DNA of 64,000 nt from a bacterium (GCA_017536545.1 JAFXHF010000016.1:62001-126000); one strand, 5' to 3'; counted from the stretch's first letter, positions 34,525-43,107 are shown. Notes: generated by a model from the letters alone, not told the origin. Program-made: numbers and translations.

Positions 34525-36060
34525 TTACCCCTGTTTTTGAGCACGCATTTTTGTCATTTTGTCGTTAATCATAGGTAGTAAATATCCTAAAGTTATCGCT
34601 GAATATGCTAAACCAGAAATGTGAGCTACATTTAGTTTCCACAAGTTTTTCTTAGCAAATGCTTTTCCTTTTGCAGCAACTTCTGCGTGAGTTTTTAAGC
34701 TAATATCATTTAACCAGTGTTTGATACCTTTTCCTTCTTTTCTGATATTGAATAGGTTTTCACGTTTTGGATCCAAGATATTTGCAACGCCTTTAGAAGC
34801 AAAACCTCCTAAAACAAGCCAGTTCAAGAATCCGAAATAGTCACGAACAACTGATTCCCTAAGTTCAGTATCATTATCAGCAGCCATAAATCTTCCAACG
34901 ATGTTTGATGCGTAAACTGTTTTAATTGCGTTTCCGCTTGTAACAGGTCCTGTGAATTGTAATTTTTTAACAAAATCTGCTGGGTTTTTAACTTTCATAA
35001 CACCTAAAACCATTGCAAGCATACCAGCACTTGCTGCAATTTTTTTAGCCCAAAGAGCTTTTGTTTTTTCTGGAGCTGTTTGAGGTTTTGTATCTTTTTC
35101 TCTTGTTACGTAATCAACATCCCCAACAAAACCTTTTTTACCAGTACGTTTTTCAGTCATTTTTCTGTTGATGTATTGGTTTGTTAAGCCTAAAACTGAA
35201 GCTCCAGCCAAAGCTCCAAATATTTTAATTCTGTTGATTTTTGCAACTTTTTTCAATGCTGTTTCGATATTTACGTTTTTGTTTGTGAAGATGTCTTTGC
35301 CCATATCACAAGCATCACGTAAAATGATTTCTAATCTGTCAGCCCATTTAGCATCGCCTAGATTTACTGAAACTTCTCTGTTTGCTTTAAGTGCGTTTGT
35401 AATTCGAGCTTCCATAATTTTTAAGATATTGTTTTTATCTTTTTTAGCTATGGTTTTGTTTTCTAAAACTTCTGTGAATGTATCTAGGATACCTTTTCTA
35501 GTTTTTAGAACTTCTGGGATATTTGCATATTTTTTGTCTTGCCAATTGATTCGTTTCCATGCGTTTTCATCAATCCAATCAATGTTTTCCCAATCGATTT
35601 GATTGAATTTATTTAGTTTAATTCCATCTTGTCCGCTTAAGTTATCAAATACATTTTCAACATATTTTGCAGTGTTATTATCTGCAGTTTTCCATGCTTT
35701 TGTTAACACATTTACTGAATCATCACTGTACCAAGTATCTGGTCTTAGTTTTGTGTCAGGCATGATTTTGTTTGAAATCAAATGAGAAATACCATAAGCA
35801 AATAATCCAGCTGATAAGCAGTTGATAAATGTTCCGCTGATTTCTCTGAAAAATGTTTCAAACCCTGCATCTTTGTTTCTGTTTTTTGTATCGTAATAAG
35901 TTCTTGGAGCAACCATTGCACCTAAATCAATAAGTACTGCATTTGCCATTTCGTTAGTGTCTAGTGTTCTAAGAGCTGCTGTCAAAACGCCGTCTAGTGC
36001 CCCTCTGAATTGAGGTTGGTAGTGTCTATTTATATCATAATTATTTACAGTTAAATTCAT
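34525..36060 (-). CDS. Unknown polytopic membrane protein, F-x-G family A
   Basis: An unrecognised 511-residue protein. The N-terminus is polar and Asn/Tyr/Gln-rich and ends in YQPQFRGAL, an F-x-G motif. There are several membrane segments (for example FINCLSAGLFAYGISHLI, IFGALAGASVLGLTNQYI, IAASAGMLAMVLGVM and the C-terminal AYSAITLGYLLPMI). KRTGKKGF after the third segment and a following charged loop resemble the protein at 10409-11656. I start at the ATG at 36060 because GGAGAA precedes it; the frame extends further upstream but that part overlaps the terminator of the peptide gene. The middle 200 residues are helical and charged. Function unknown. Confidence 0.75.
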   Translation of the reverse strand: MNLTVNNYDINRHYQPQFRGALDGVLTAALRTLDTNEMANAVLIDLGAMVAPRTYYDTKNRNKDAGFETFFREISGTFINCLSAGLFAYGISHLISNKIMPDTKLRPDTWYSDDSVNVLTKAWKTADNNTAKYVENVFDNLSGQDGIKLNKFNQIDWENIDWIDENAWKRINWQDKKYANIPEVLKTRKGILDTFTEVLENKTIAKKDKNNILKIMEARITNALKANREVSVNLGDAKWADRLEIILRDACDMGKDIFTNKNVNIETALKKVAKINRIKIFGALAGASVLGLTNQYINRKMTEKRTGKKGFVGDVDYVTREKDTKPQTAPEKTKALWAKKIAASAGMLAMVLGVMKVKNPADFVKKLQFTGPVTSGNAIKTVYASNIVGRFMAADNDTELRESVVRDYFGFLNWLVLGGFASKGVANILDPKRENLFNIRKEGKGIKHWLNDISLKTHAEVAAKGKAFAKKNLWKLNVAHISGLAYSAITLGYLLPMINDKMTKMRAQKQG

Positions 36061-36093
36061 CTTTTCTCCACAATGTTCAAAAAAAGTCCACGC

Positions 36094-36117
36094 AAAAAAG
36101 CCCCGCAAAATCGGGAC
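36094..36117 (-). terminator. Terminator of the small peptide gene
   Basis: On the minus strand AGTCCCG and CGGGGCT pair around ATTTTG, followed by TTTTTT. It lies between the 25-codon gene and the membrane-protein gene. Confidence 0.75.
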
Positions 36118-36165
36118 TCACTATATAAAATCTTAAAGTATAATTATCAAAAACAATTTAAAAAA

Positions 36166-36243
36166 TTACACGCTAAAACCACCAAGTCCCGATAATGTTG
36201 ACTTGGAGGATGAGGATGAAGTTGTTGCGTATAATTTGATCAT
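36166..36243 (-). CDS. 25-residue peptide gene
   Basis: A short open frame that has every signal of a real gene. Upstream on the minus strand are TTGACA, 18 bases and TATACT; then a binding site AAGGAAAAGGA about five bases before ATG at 36243; then 25 codons and TAA; then a rho-independent terminator (36094-36117) about 50 bases on. The peptide starts MIKLYATT, has a run of five Ser with a Lys after it, and ends SGLGGFSV. It has no Cys and no hydrophobic signal helix. The Ser/Gly-rich body and defined C-terminus could fit a signalling peptide, a modified-peptide precursor or a small structural protein. Alternatively the transcript is a small RNA and the frame is incidental, but the well-spaced binding site argues against that. 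Confidence 0.6.
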   Translation of the reverse strand: MIKLYATTSSSSSKSTLSGLGGFSV

Positions 36244-36264
36244 AATTTCCTTTTCCTTGAGCTT

Positions 36265-36294
36265 AGTATAAATCTAAACTTTTAATTTTGTCAA
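36265..36294 (-). promoter_or_regulatory. Promoter of the small peptide gene
   Basis: Minus strand TTGACA (36294-36289), 18 bases, TATACT (36270-36265). One of the best matches to the sigma-70 consensus in the window. Confidence 0.7.
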
Positions 36295-36524
36295 TAGGTA
36301 AAAACTCGGGCATGGAAAAATTTTTTACAAATAAGTGTAAATTTTACAAATGTTAATCTTACTTATCATGATTTAATATTTTAGTTAAAACCTTGCATGG
36401 AGCATGCCCCCCACTAAATCTATCTTTGAGAGTAATTGTTTAGTTTTTTTACAAAATTCATCAACCCAAAGATTCATTTTTTTATAATTTAACTTAATTT
36501 TTGTATTAATCCATGATAGAATAA

Positions 36525-36632
36525 TTGAATAGAGATTAAGGGAAGTAAAGGTGAAAGTCCTTCACTGGTCCGCAACTGTGATAGTCAGAATACTTGATCT
36601 AGCATGCGACTTACGAGACTGAGGAGATTTAT
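36525..36632 (+). promoter_or_regulatory. Cobalamin riboswitch upstream of nrdDG
   Basis: The spacer holds the B12-element core in order: GGGAAGTAAAGGTGAAAGTC, CTTCACTGGTCCGCAACTGT and AGTCAGAATACTTGATC, corresponding to the conserved GGTGAAA...CCGCAACTGT...AGYCAG-A-ACYTG pattern. It ends about 10 bases before the nrdD binding site GAGGAG, and no terminator is seen, so control is probably by blocking ribosome access when B12 is bound. The region from 36301 to 36515 upstream holds only AT-rich sequence plus a small hairpin (GCATGGAGCATGC, about 36396-36408). Confidence 0.9.
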
Positions 36633-36637
36633 TTATT

Positions 36638-38902
36638 ATGCAAAATGCGGTTAACAAGAACGAGAGTGAAAATGTAGTAGGAATTTCATCTGCTCATGTA
36701 TCTGATGCAATCAGAAGAGTACATGAGTCAAATGCTATGTTTGCCCAAGAAGTTATCGATAACGCTTCTAGAGTGACTGATAGTGTTTGCATTGTAAAAA
36801 AAGATGGTACAAAAGAACAGTTTAACGTTGAAAAAGTAGTTAATGCTGTTAAAAAATCTGCAACACGTATGATGATTTCTTTTAGTGAGGAAGATACTAA
36901 AAGAATTTGTGATTTCGTTAATAAAAATGTTAGCGATATGCAGAAAAATGAAATTTCAATTTGGGAAATTCATAACATTGTTGAAAGTGCTCTAGAAAGT
37001 ATCAATCCTAGAGTAGCTCAAAGTTATAGAAATTATAGAAACTATAAAACTGATTTCGTAGCTATGCTTGATAAAGTTTATCAAGAAAGCCAAAAAATCA
37101 TGTATATTGGTGATAAAGAAAATTCAAATTCAGATTCAGCTTTGGTTTCAACTAAACGTTCGTTGATTTTCAACCAATTAAACAAAGAATTATACAAAAA
37201 ATTCTTCCTAACTGTTGATGATTTACAAGCAATTAGAGAAGGTTATATTTATATCCACGATATGTCAGCTCGTCGTGATACTATGAACTGCTGTTTATTC
37301 AACGTTGCAGAAGTTCTTAAAGGTGGCTTTGAAATGGGTAACCTTTGGTATAACGAACCAAAAACATTAGATGTAGCTTTTGATGTTATTGGGGATATTG
37401 TTATGGCAGCTGCAAGCCAACAATATGGTGGCTTTACAGTTCCTGAAGTTGATAAGATTTTAGCTCCTTATGCTGAAAAATCTTATGAAAAAATGTATAA
37501 CAGATATATTTGCATGGGCTTATCTTTTGAAAAAGCTAGAGAAGAAGCTATGTTGGATGTTCAAAATGATTTTGAACAAGGTTTCCAAGGTTGGGAATAT
37601 AAATTCAATACTGTTGCTTCATCTCGTGGTGATTATCCATTTATCACAATGACTATGGGTCTTGGATGTGGAGAATTCGAAAGAATGGCTTCTATGACAA
37701 TGTTAAAAATTAGAGAAAAAGGACAAGGTAAAAAAGATAACAAAAAACCTGTTCTATTCCCTAAAATTGTATTCTTGTATGATGAAGAACTTCACGGCGA
37801 AGGTGGTCAACTACATGACTTATTTGAAGCTGGTGTTGAATGTTCTAAACGTGCAATGTACCCTGACTGGTTGTCATTAACTGGTGATGGTTATGTTGCA
37901 AGCATGTACAAAAAATATAAACGTGTAATTTCACCAATGGGATGCAGAGCTTTCTTATCACCTTGGTTTGAAAAAGGTGGAATGTACCCAGCGGATGAAA
38001 ATGATAAACCAATTTTCGTTGGTAGATTTAATATTGGTGCAGTTTCACTTCATTTACCAATGATTCTTGCAAAAGCTAGACACGAAAGCAAAGATTTCTA
38101 TGAAGTTCTTGATTATTATATGGAACTTATCAGAAATATTCACATCAGAACTTATGAATATCTTGGTGAAATGAAAGCATCAGTAAACCCTCTAGCTTAT
38201 TGCGAAGGTGGTTTCTATGGTGGACATTTAAAACCTTCTGATAAAATTAAACCATTATTGAAAGCTGCAACTGCTTCATTCGGTATTACAGCTTTGAATG
38301 AATTGCAAGAACTTTATAATGGCAAATCATTAGTTGAAGATGGTGAATTTGCAGTTGAAGTTATGGAATATATCAACAAAAAAGTTAACCAATACAAAGA
38401 AGAAGATGGAAACCTATATGCAATTTATGGTACTCCTGCTGAAAATCTTTGCGGTTTGCAAGTTCAACAATTCCGTAAAAAATATGGTATTAAAGATAAA
38501 GTTTCTGATAGAGGATATGTTTCAAACAGTTTCCATTGTCATGTTGCTGAAAAAATTTCACCTATCGAAAAACAAAATTTAGAAAACAGATTCTGGAATT
38601 TGTTCAATGGTGGAAAAATCCAATATGTAAAATATCCAATTTCTTATAATTCAGATGCTATCAAAACTTTATTAAAAAGAGCTATGGATAAAGGTTTCTA
38701 TGAAGGTGTGAACTTATCATTAGCATATTGTGATGATTGCGGACACCAAGAATTATCAATGGATTCTTGTCCAAAATGTGGTAGCAGAAACCTTACAAAA
38801 ATTGACAGAATGAACGGATATCTTTCATATTCTCGTGTGAACGGTGATACTCGTTTGAACGAAGCAAAAATGGAAGAAATTAAAGATAGGGTGAGCATGT
38901 AA
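36638..38902 (+). CDS. nrdD: Anaerobic (class III) ribonucleoside-triphosphate reductase
   Basis: Makes deoxyribonucleotides under strictly anaerobic conditions with a glycyl radical. The N-terminal ATP-cone occupies about residues 45-140 (VCIVKKDGTKEQFNVEKVV). The barrel contains SARRDTMNCCLFN, QYGGFTVPEVD and SPMGCRAFLSPW. The C-terminal zinc site is CDDCGHQELSMDSCPKCGS, and the radical Gly is most likely in RMNGYLSYSRVN. The 754 residues are full length. A GAGGAG site sits right after the cobalamin riboswitch. The stop overlaps the nrdG start. The riboswitch implies shut-off when B12 is available, which makes sense if a B12-dependent class II enzyme is encoded elsewhere. Confidence 0.95.
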   Translation: MQNAVNKNESENVVGISSAHVSDAIRRVHESNAMFAQEVIDNASRVTDSVCIVKKDGTKEQFNVEKVVNAVKKSATRMMISFSEEDTKRICDFVNKNVSDMQKNEISIWEIHNIVESALESINPRVAQSYRNYRNYKTDFVAMLDKVYQESQKIMYIGDKENSNSDSALVSTKRSLIFNQLNKELYKKFFLTVDDLQAIREGYIYIHDMSARRDTMNCCLFNVAEVLKGGFEMGNLWYNEPKTLDVAFDVIGDIVMAAASQQYGGFTVPEVDKILAPYAEKSYEKMYNRYICMGLSFEKAREEAMLDVQNDFEQGFQGWEYKFNTVASSRGDYPFITMTMGLGCGEFERMASMTMLKIREKGQGKKDNKKPVLFPKIVFLYDEELHGEGGQLHDLFEAGVECSKRAMYPDWLSLTGDGYVASMYKKYKRVISPMGCRAFLSPWFEKGGMYPADENDKPIFVGRFNIGAVSLHLPMILAKARHESKDFYEVLDYYMELIRNIHIRTYEYLGEMKASVNPLAYCEGGFYGGHLKPSDKIKPLLKAATASFGITALNELQELYNGKSLVEDGEFAVEVMEYINKKVNQYKEEDGNLYAIYGTPAENLCGLQVQQFRKKYGIKDKVSDRGYVSNSFHCHVAEKISPIEKQNLENRFWNLFNGGKIQYVKYPISYNSDAIKTLLKRAMDKGFYEGVNLSLAYCDDCGHQELSMDSCPKCGSRNLTKIDRMNGYLSYSRVNGDTRLNEAKMEEIKDRVSM

Positions 38903-39393
38903 TGAATTATCACGATATAACAAAAGATGATATGCTAAACGGTGATGGCCTTAGAGTTGTGTTGTGGGTTTCAGGTTGCACACACCGTTGCCAAGGTTGC
39001 CAAAATCCAATTACTTGGGATGTAACTAGTGGTTTGCCATTTGACGAAGAGGCTGAAAAAGAATTGTTTGATGCTTTGGCAAAACCTCATTGTGCAGGTA
39101 TCACATTCAGTGGTGGCGATCCTTTCCATCCATTTAACAGACCTGAGGTTTTTCGTTTAGCGAAAAAATGTAAGGAATTATTCCCAGAAAAATCTGTTTG
39201 GTCATATACAGGTTTTGAATGGGCTGATGTTAAAGATGAAGAAGGAATGCAGTATATTGATGTTCTAGCCGAGGGAAGATTTGTAGAAGAATTGTTAGAC
39301 AATAATCTTCACTGGGTAGGAAGTTCAAATCAAAAAGTTATAAACGTTCCAGAATCATTAAAAACAGGTGAAATTATTTTACACGAATCATAA
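38902..39393 (+). CDS. nrdG: Anaerobic ribonucleotide reductase activating protein
   Basis: Radical-SAM activase that installs the glycyl radical on NrdD. The [4Fe-4S] motif is CTHRCQGCQNP near residue 30 (C-x3-C-x2-C), followed by FSGGDPFHP, the SAM-binding GGD motif. The 163 residues match the family. It overlaps nrdD by one base (TAATG), so the two are co-translated under the same riboswitch. A bidirectional terminator follows directly. Confidence 0.95.
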   Translation: MNYHDITKDDMLNGDGLRVVLWVSGCTHRCQGCQNPITWDVTSGLPFDEEAEKELFDALAKPHCAGITFSGGDPFHPFNRPEVFRLAKKCKELFPEKSVWSYTGFEWADVKDEEGMQYIDVLAEGRFVEELLDNNLHWVGSSNQKVINVPESLKTGEIILHES

Positions 39394-39395
39394 AT

Positions 39396-39425
39396 AAAAA
39401 AGTGGGAGTTAAATCCCACTTTTTT
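39396..39425. terminator. Bidirectional terminator between nrdG and the convergent gene
   Basis: AAAAAGTGGGA and TCCCACTTTTT form an 11-bp stem with A and T runs on both sides. Confidence 0.88.
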
Positions 39426-39900
39426 AGTATTCCATTTTTGATCTTTTTATTTTTGGTTTTGAGCTTGGTTGAGGAGGAGCTTCTTCAACTACCTCTGGCT
39501 CTATTGGTTTTATTTCTTCAATTTGTTCTTCAACTTTGCCAAATTTACGCTCTAAACGTCTTTGCTCTTTCATTGCTTTTGGTAGAGGTGCTGGATTTTT
39601 TCCTTTTTGATTAAAATCTCTTGCATCCAATTTCTGTTTAATAAATAAATCTAGTCCATCAGCACCGATATTTTCGCCGTCAAATTTTTGGAAAACTTTA
39701 TAGCCAATACCTTTTAATTTGCGAACAAAGTTTTCATCTTCGCTATCTGGCATTGATACTCTGGCGTATCCTTGTTTGCTTTTACCAATCAAACCGTTTG
39801 GGTATGATTCAATAAGTTCTCTTAATTTCATTTTTTTAGCATTGTTTACTCCAGCTTGAGTAATTGGAATTCTATATGTAGATGTAAAACTAATTTCCAT
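39424..39900 (-). CDS. Unknown soluble protein with N-terminal ISFTS motif
   Basis: A 158-residue cytoplasmic-looking protein. It begins MEISFTSTYRIPITQAGV, an F-x-[GAS] motif at the very N-terminus like other unknown proteins here. Residues 25-95 form a compact mixed domain (KLRELIESYPNGLIG; ARVSMPDSEDENFV; GYKVFQKFDGE). The C-terminal 50 residues are a disordered charged and Pro-rich tail (EEIKPIEPEVVEEAPPQP then KPKIKRSK). A good AAGGAG site precedes the ATG. The upstream element GCAAAAATTATTTTCACAAG resembles that of the genes at 11656, 13454 and 19008. Function unknown. Confidence 0.75.
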   Translation of the reverse strand: MEISFTSTYRIPITQAGVNNAKKMKLRELIESYPNGLIGKSKQGYARVSMPDSEDENFVRKLKGIGYKVFQKFDGENIGADGLDLFIKQKLDARDFNQKGKNPAPLPKAMKEQRRLERKFGKVEEQIEEIKPIEPEVVEEAPPQPSSKPKIKRSKMEY

Positions 39901-40052
39901 TTTATACTCCTTTTTTGTATTAAAACTTGTGAAAATAATTTTTGCCCAATTTTTATTAAAAATTATTAAGGCATACTAAAAAATATCGCAAAATTTTTCA
40001 TTTTTGAATTTTAAAGTGTGCATAAATTTAACCCTAAAAGGATTTTAAATAT

Positions 40053-41555
40053 ATGTTGCTGCAAATAAATAGTTTATCAAATCCACAATATATTCATAAT
40101 TATAATAATATAAAACCTGTAAAACAGTATCCTAATTTAATGCCATTAAACACAGATACAGTTACTTTTACAGGGATGTCTTCGCCATCTGAATACAAAA
40201 CAGTATTTCAGTATTTGGCGTCAAAAATATTGGCAGGAAATAAGGCTTACAAAATTGATGGCAGTTTGTTGTCTTCAAAAAAAATTGGACAAGCTATTCA
40301 GCAGCTTATTGATCAAGATAGGTTATTTTTACCTTATAAATTTACAAATCATGAGAAAATTAAATGGAAAAGCTATATTCCCGAAGATATTCGAGTATTC
40401 TCAGTGGATAAGATAAATGAGGCTCGAGTTGAAAGAATGAAGTACTGGGAAGAATTTTTGAGGTACTTGGAACCAATATCAAGTGACGGGATTCCAAGAG
40501 ATCCCCAGTTATTGGCAAAGATACAAAAAAATCCATCATTAAAACTCGTTATTTGGGATGCGGTTCGTAGTGAATTGAAAGATTCGAATAGACATATTCC
40601 TGTTCCATTTAATGAGAGGGCCTTGTTAGAAACTATTCAAGGGTTTGAAAAAATTGATCCTAAAGATAGAGCCGTACGTTGTGCTTCCCCATCATTCTTG
40701 GAAATGTACACTCACAGGTTGCGTGACAACCTACTTACAGAATTAGGGGTTTCTACAAAACAAGAGTTTTGGGTAAGGATTCCATCAATAAAGCATGATC
40801 CTGCAAATCGAGCTCGTAATATTGAAAGGTTAGAAATTTTAAGTTGTAAGAATTGGTGTACACGTTCAAGTGTTGATAAAGCTGAAGCTGCATTACAAGA
40901 TGGTGACTTTTACATTTACTTACAGCGTAATAAACAAAATCTCTGGGAACCTTTAGTTGGGATGACAACTGCAAAAGGTAGAATAGATCAGATTCAAGGG
41001 ACAGAGAATAATAATATCGTTCCATTGAATTTATTAGATGAAATCAAATCATTTATTTCAGAAAAAGGATTGAAGTGTCATTCTGCGATTGTTGATGAAG
41101 GACCAAAAGCTTCTCAAGCAATTATGATTAGTGAAAAATTGAGTGAAGTTGATGTATTCAAGAAAACTTTTGCAAAAGCTATTAAAGATAATGATGATAT
41201 TTCAATGTTTAAGTTTTTAGGCGTTAATGTAAAATTACTTGATGAAGATTATTTAGAAATCGGAACATATCGTCCTGTTTATAGTTTAAATCGACAACGT
41301 GGTATTTCTGTTCCATATTCAATGTTTGGTTTAAACGAAGATGATTTACTAGCTAATGTAAGAGTGATTAATGGTGATTTGATATTGAATCATAAGAATA
41401 AAATTTTTGAGTCAAGAATTACCAAATTCCCGCCTTCATTAGAAATTGTTACAGGTAGAATTCATTGTACTGCTGAGCAATATGAAAGATTTGCAGCTGA
41501 TATTAATAGAGTTATTGGGGATGATAAATCTAAAGTAATAATTCATAGATTATAA
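40053..41555 (+). CDS. Unknown 500-residue protein with N-terminal VTFTG motif
   Basis: A large soluble protein without a recognised family. The N-terminal 45 residues are Asn/Tyr/Pro-rich and end with TDTVTFTGMSS, an F-x-G motif. Residues about 50-200 are helical. About residues 265-315 contain LSCKNWCTRSSVDKAEAAL followed by DGDFYIYLQR, a Cys/Trp-Cys-Thr-Arg signature set in a strand-helix pattern that I cannot assign. The C-terminal third is mixed alpha/beta. There is no signal peptide or membrane segment. The start has AAAAGGA about ten bases upstream. A terminator follows. It is convergent with the His-tailed membrane-protein gene. Confidence 0.75.
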   Translation: MLLQINSLSNPQYIHNYNNIKPVKQYPNLMPLNTDTVTFTGMSSPSEYKTVFQYLASKILAGNKAYKIDGSLLSSKKIGQAIQQLIDQDRLFLPYKFTNHEKIKWKSYIPEDIRVFSVDKINEARVERMKYWEEFLRYLEPISSDGIPRDPQLLAKIQKNPSLKLVIWDAVRSELKDSNRHIPVPFNERALLETIQGFEKIDPKDRAVRCASPSFLEMYTHRLRDNLLTELGVSTKQEFWVRIPSIKHDPANRARNIERLEILSCKNWCTRSSVDKAEAALQDGDFYIYLQRNKQNLWEPLVGMTTAKGRIDQIQGTENNNIVPLNLLDEIKSFISEKGLKCHSAIVDEGPKASQAIMISEKLSEVDVFKKTFAKAIKDNDDISMFKFLGVNVKLLDEDYLEIGTYRPVYSLNRQRGISVPYSMFGLNEDDLLANVRVINGDLILNHKNKIFESRITKFPPSLEIVTGRIHCTAEQYERFAADINRVIGDDKSKVIIHRL

Positions 41556-41567
41556 TTCCATAATAAA

Positions 41568-41588
41568 AAAGAGGCATTTGCCTCTTTA
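41568..41588. terminator. Bidirectional terminator
   Basis: AAAGAGGC, ATTT loop, GCCTCTTT, with A run upstream and short T run downstream. Confidence 0.75.
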
Positions 41589-41620
41589 AGTGTACAGTTG
41601 TGGGGTAGATAAATAAGGTA

Positions 41621-41644
41621 AAGTGTTAGTCTAGCCTAACACTT
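41621..41644. promoter_or_regulatory. 24-bp palindrome resembling the DtxR/MntR operator
   Basis: AAGTGTTAG and CTAACACTT arms surround a CTAG centre. The right part CCTAACACTT is identical to part of the operator in the regulator's own promoter at 43111-43130. No promoter is evident here and the site lies between converging genes, so its role is unclear. Confidence 0.5.
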
Positions 41645-41662
41645 ATGTCGTAAAAAATGAGC

Positions 41663-42652
41663 TTATTTTTCGTTACAAGTGCGGTTATGGTGATGATGAT
41701 TTCTGTAGCCAATACCTGCACGGTAACCTGAGATTGAGTACAACAGCGGCAGTGCTGGTTCAATCCATTTTAGTCCTGATAATAATGAGACTGTTGCAAT
41801 ATCATCAACGTGTAAGCCAATATCAAGAAGTTCTGGTCGTCTTGTCTCTTGAGGTTTGTCTTTACACATAATTGGGTTGATGATTTTTTTGCCAATAAAG
41901 TTTGCGATTGCACTACCTCCAATTACTCCTGTTAGTAGAATACCACCTACCATACCTAGGCATCTTGCAGATTTTGATGTGATATTTTTCTTTTCTAGTA
42001 CTGCTAAAGCGGCACCTGCCCCAATGTTACATAAGAAAATATTTGCTAAGTATTGGTATAAGCCCTCATTGATTTTGTTTGGTATTCCTTGTTTCCAATT
42101 TTTTTCAGTTAAAGAATCAGCAACAATCCCTCCAGCAATTCCGCCTGCAATTGGAACTGCTCCATAAATTGATAACCACCCGATTTCTTTGAAAATATCT
42201 TTTGCTTGAATATTTTCTGGTGGTGGAATTAATTTATCAATGAATGGTTTATGTTCTTTTGTATTTAGTTGTGCTACTTCTTTAAGTGATAAAACTTTTG
42301 TTTTTGCTTTTTCTAAAATTGAGCGAATGCTTTCATCAACGTTGGTTTTCGATATGTATTCATCAATAATTTTTGTGTTATTTTCCTGAATTTTAGAAAT
42401 AGGTTTTGCAAGTTCTCTTTTTGTAATTTTGGCTGCGATTTTTGGTGCATAAACTGCGGATACCCCTGTTGCACCTAATATAATTGCAGTTTTAATTCCT
42501 GTTTTAAATCTTTTATTTTTTTGAGATTTGTCCATTTCATGTGCTAAAACTCCAGCTCCGCCAATAGCTAATAGTGTTGGAACATGTTTTTGTATTTTCG
42601 CTGTTAATAATGGTTGATCTAAATATTTCCCAATTGCTGATATAGGGGTCAT
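41663..42652 (-). CDS. Unknown membrane protein with His-rich tail, linked to a DtxR-type regulator
   Basis: A 329-residue protein with several Gly/Ala/Ile-rich hydrophobic segments (ILGATGVSAVYAPKIAA; IYGAVPIAGGIAGGIVA; FLCNIGAGAALAVL; GGILLTGVIGGSAIANFIG) and a central charged loop. The C-terminus is YRNHHHHNRTCNEK, a plausible metal-binding tail. It starts six bases after the stop of a DtxR/MntR-like regulator and so is co-transcribed from the metal-regulated promoter at 43108-43136. I do not recognise the family, and it is not an NRAMP, ZIP or P-type ATPase by motif. A role in iron or manganese handling is inferred from context and the His tail. Confidence 0.7.
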   Translation of the reverse strand: MTPISAIGKYLDQPLLTAKIQKHVPTLLAIGGAGVLAHEMDKSQKNKRFKTGIKTAIILGATGVSAVYAPKIAAKITKRELAKPISKIQENNTKIIDEYISKTNVDESIRSILEKAKTKVLSLKEVAQLNTKEHKPFIDKLIPPPENIQAKDIFKEIGWLSIYGAVPIAGGIAGGIVADSLTEKNWKQGIPNKINEGLYQYLANIFLCNIGAGAALAVLEKKNITSKSARCLGMVGGILLTGVIGGSAIANFIGKKIINPIMCKDKPQETRRPELLDIGLHVDDIATVSLLSGLKWIEPALPLLYSISGYRAGIGYRNHHHHNRTCNEK

Positions 42653-42658
42653 TTTTTC

Positions 42659-43084
42659 TTATTTGTCCTTTTTTAATTTTTCTATTGATTCTCTATTTTT
42701 CTTATAAAAATCAGTGAAATTAATCATTCTGTCTAACACGTTTTGAGAAATTATATGCTCGATTTTGCAAGCATTTTCACTAGCTTCTTCTGCAGGAATT
42801 TCTAAAACTTCTTCAAAGAAATTCTTTAGAATGTGGTGTTTTGCATAAACTTTTTGTGCATCTTCTAAGCCTTTTGGTGTTAAAGAAATTGCTTCATAAC
42901 TGTTGTATTTGATTAAATCTCTTGATACAAGTTTTGATAATGCTTCAGAAACGGATGCTCTTGAAATGTTCAATTTGCGAGCAAGTTCAGCACCTTTTAA
43001 TGGTGTTTCATTTAAATGAGCAATATAAATCTCTTCTAAATAATCTTCAAGTCCTGATGATAGCGTTTGAGTTTTTGCACACAT
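42659..43084 (-). CDS. DtxR/MntR-family metal-dependent transcriptional regulator
   Basis: A 141-residue repressor with the family plan: an N-terminal winged helix (LEDYLEEIYIAHL; GAELARKLNISRASVSEALSK; YEAISLTPKGLEDA) and a dimerisation/metal-binding region with KHHILKNFFEEVLEI and ENACKIEHIIS, which carry the His, Glu and Cys ligands expected. There is no SH3-like third domain, as in MntR and IdeR-short forms. The promoter (TTGACA-17-TACAAT on the minus strand) contains an AGGTTTACCT-type palindrome between -35 and -10, so autoregulation is likely. Iron versus manganese cannot be settled: a Cys in the metal-binding region leans toward iron. Confidence 0.9.
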   Translation of the reverse strand: MCAKTQTLSSGLEDYLEEIYIAHLNETPLKGAELARKLNISRASVSEALSKLVSRDLIKYNSYEAISLTPKGLEDAQKVYAKHHILKNFFEEVLEIPAEEASENACKIEHIISQNVLDRMINFTDFYKKNRESIEKLKKDK

Positions 43085-43107
43085 GTGTCTAACCTTTCTT
43101 CATGAAG

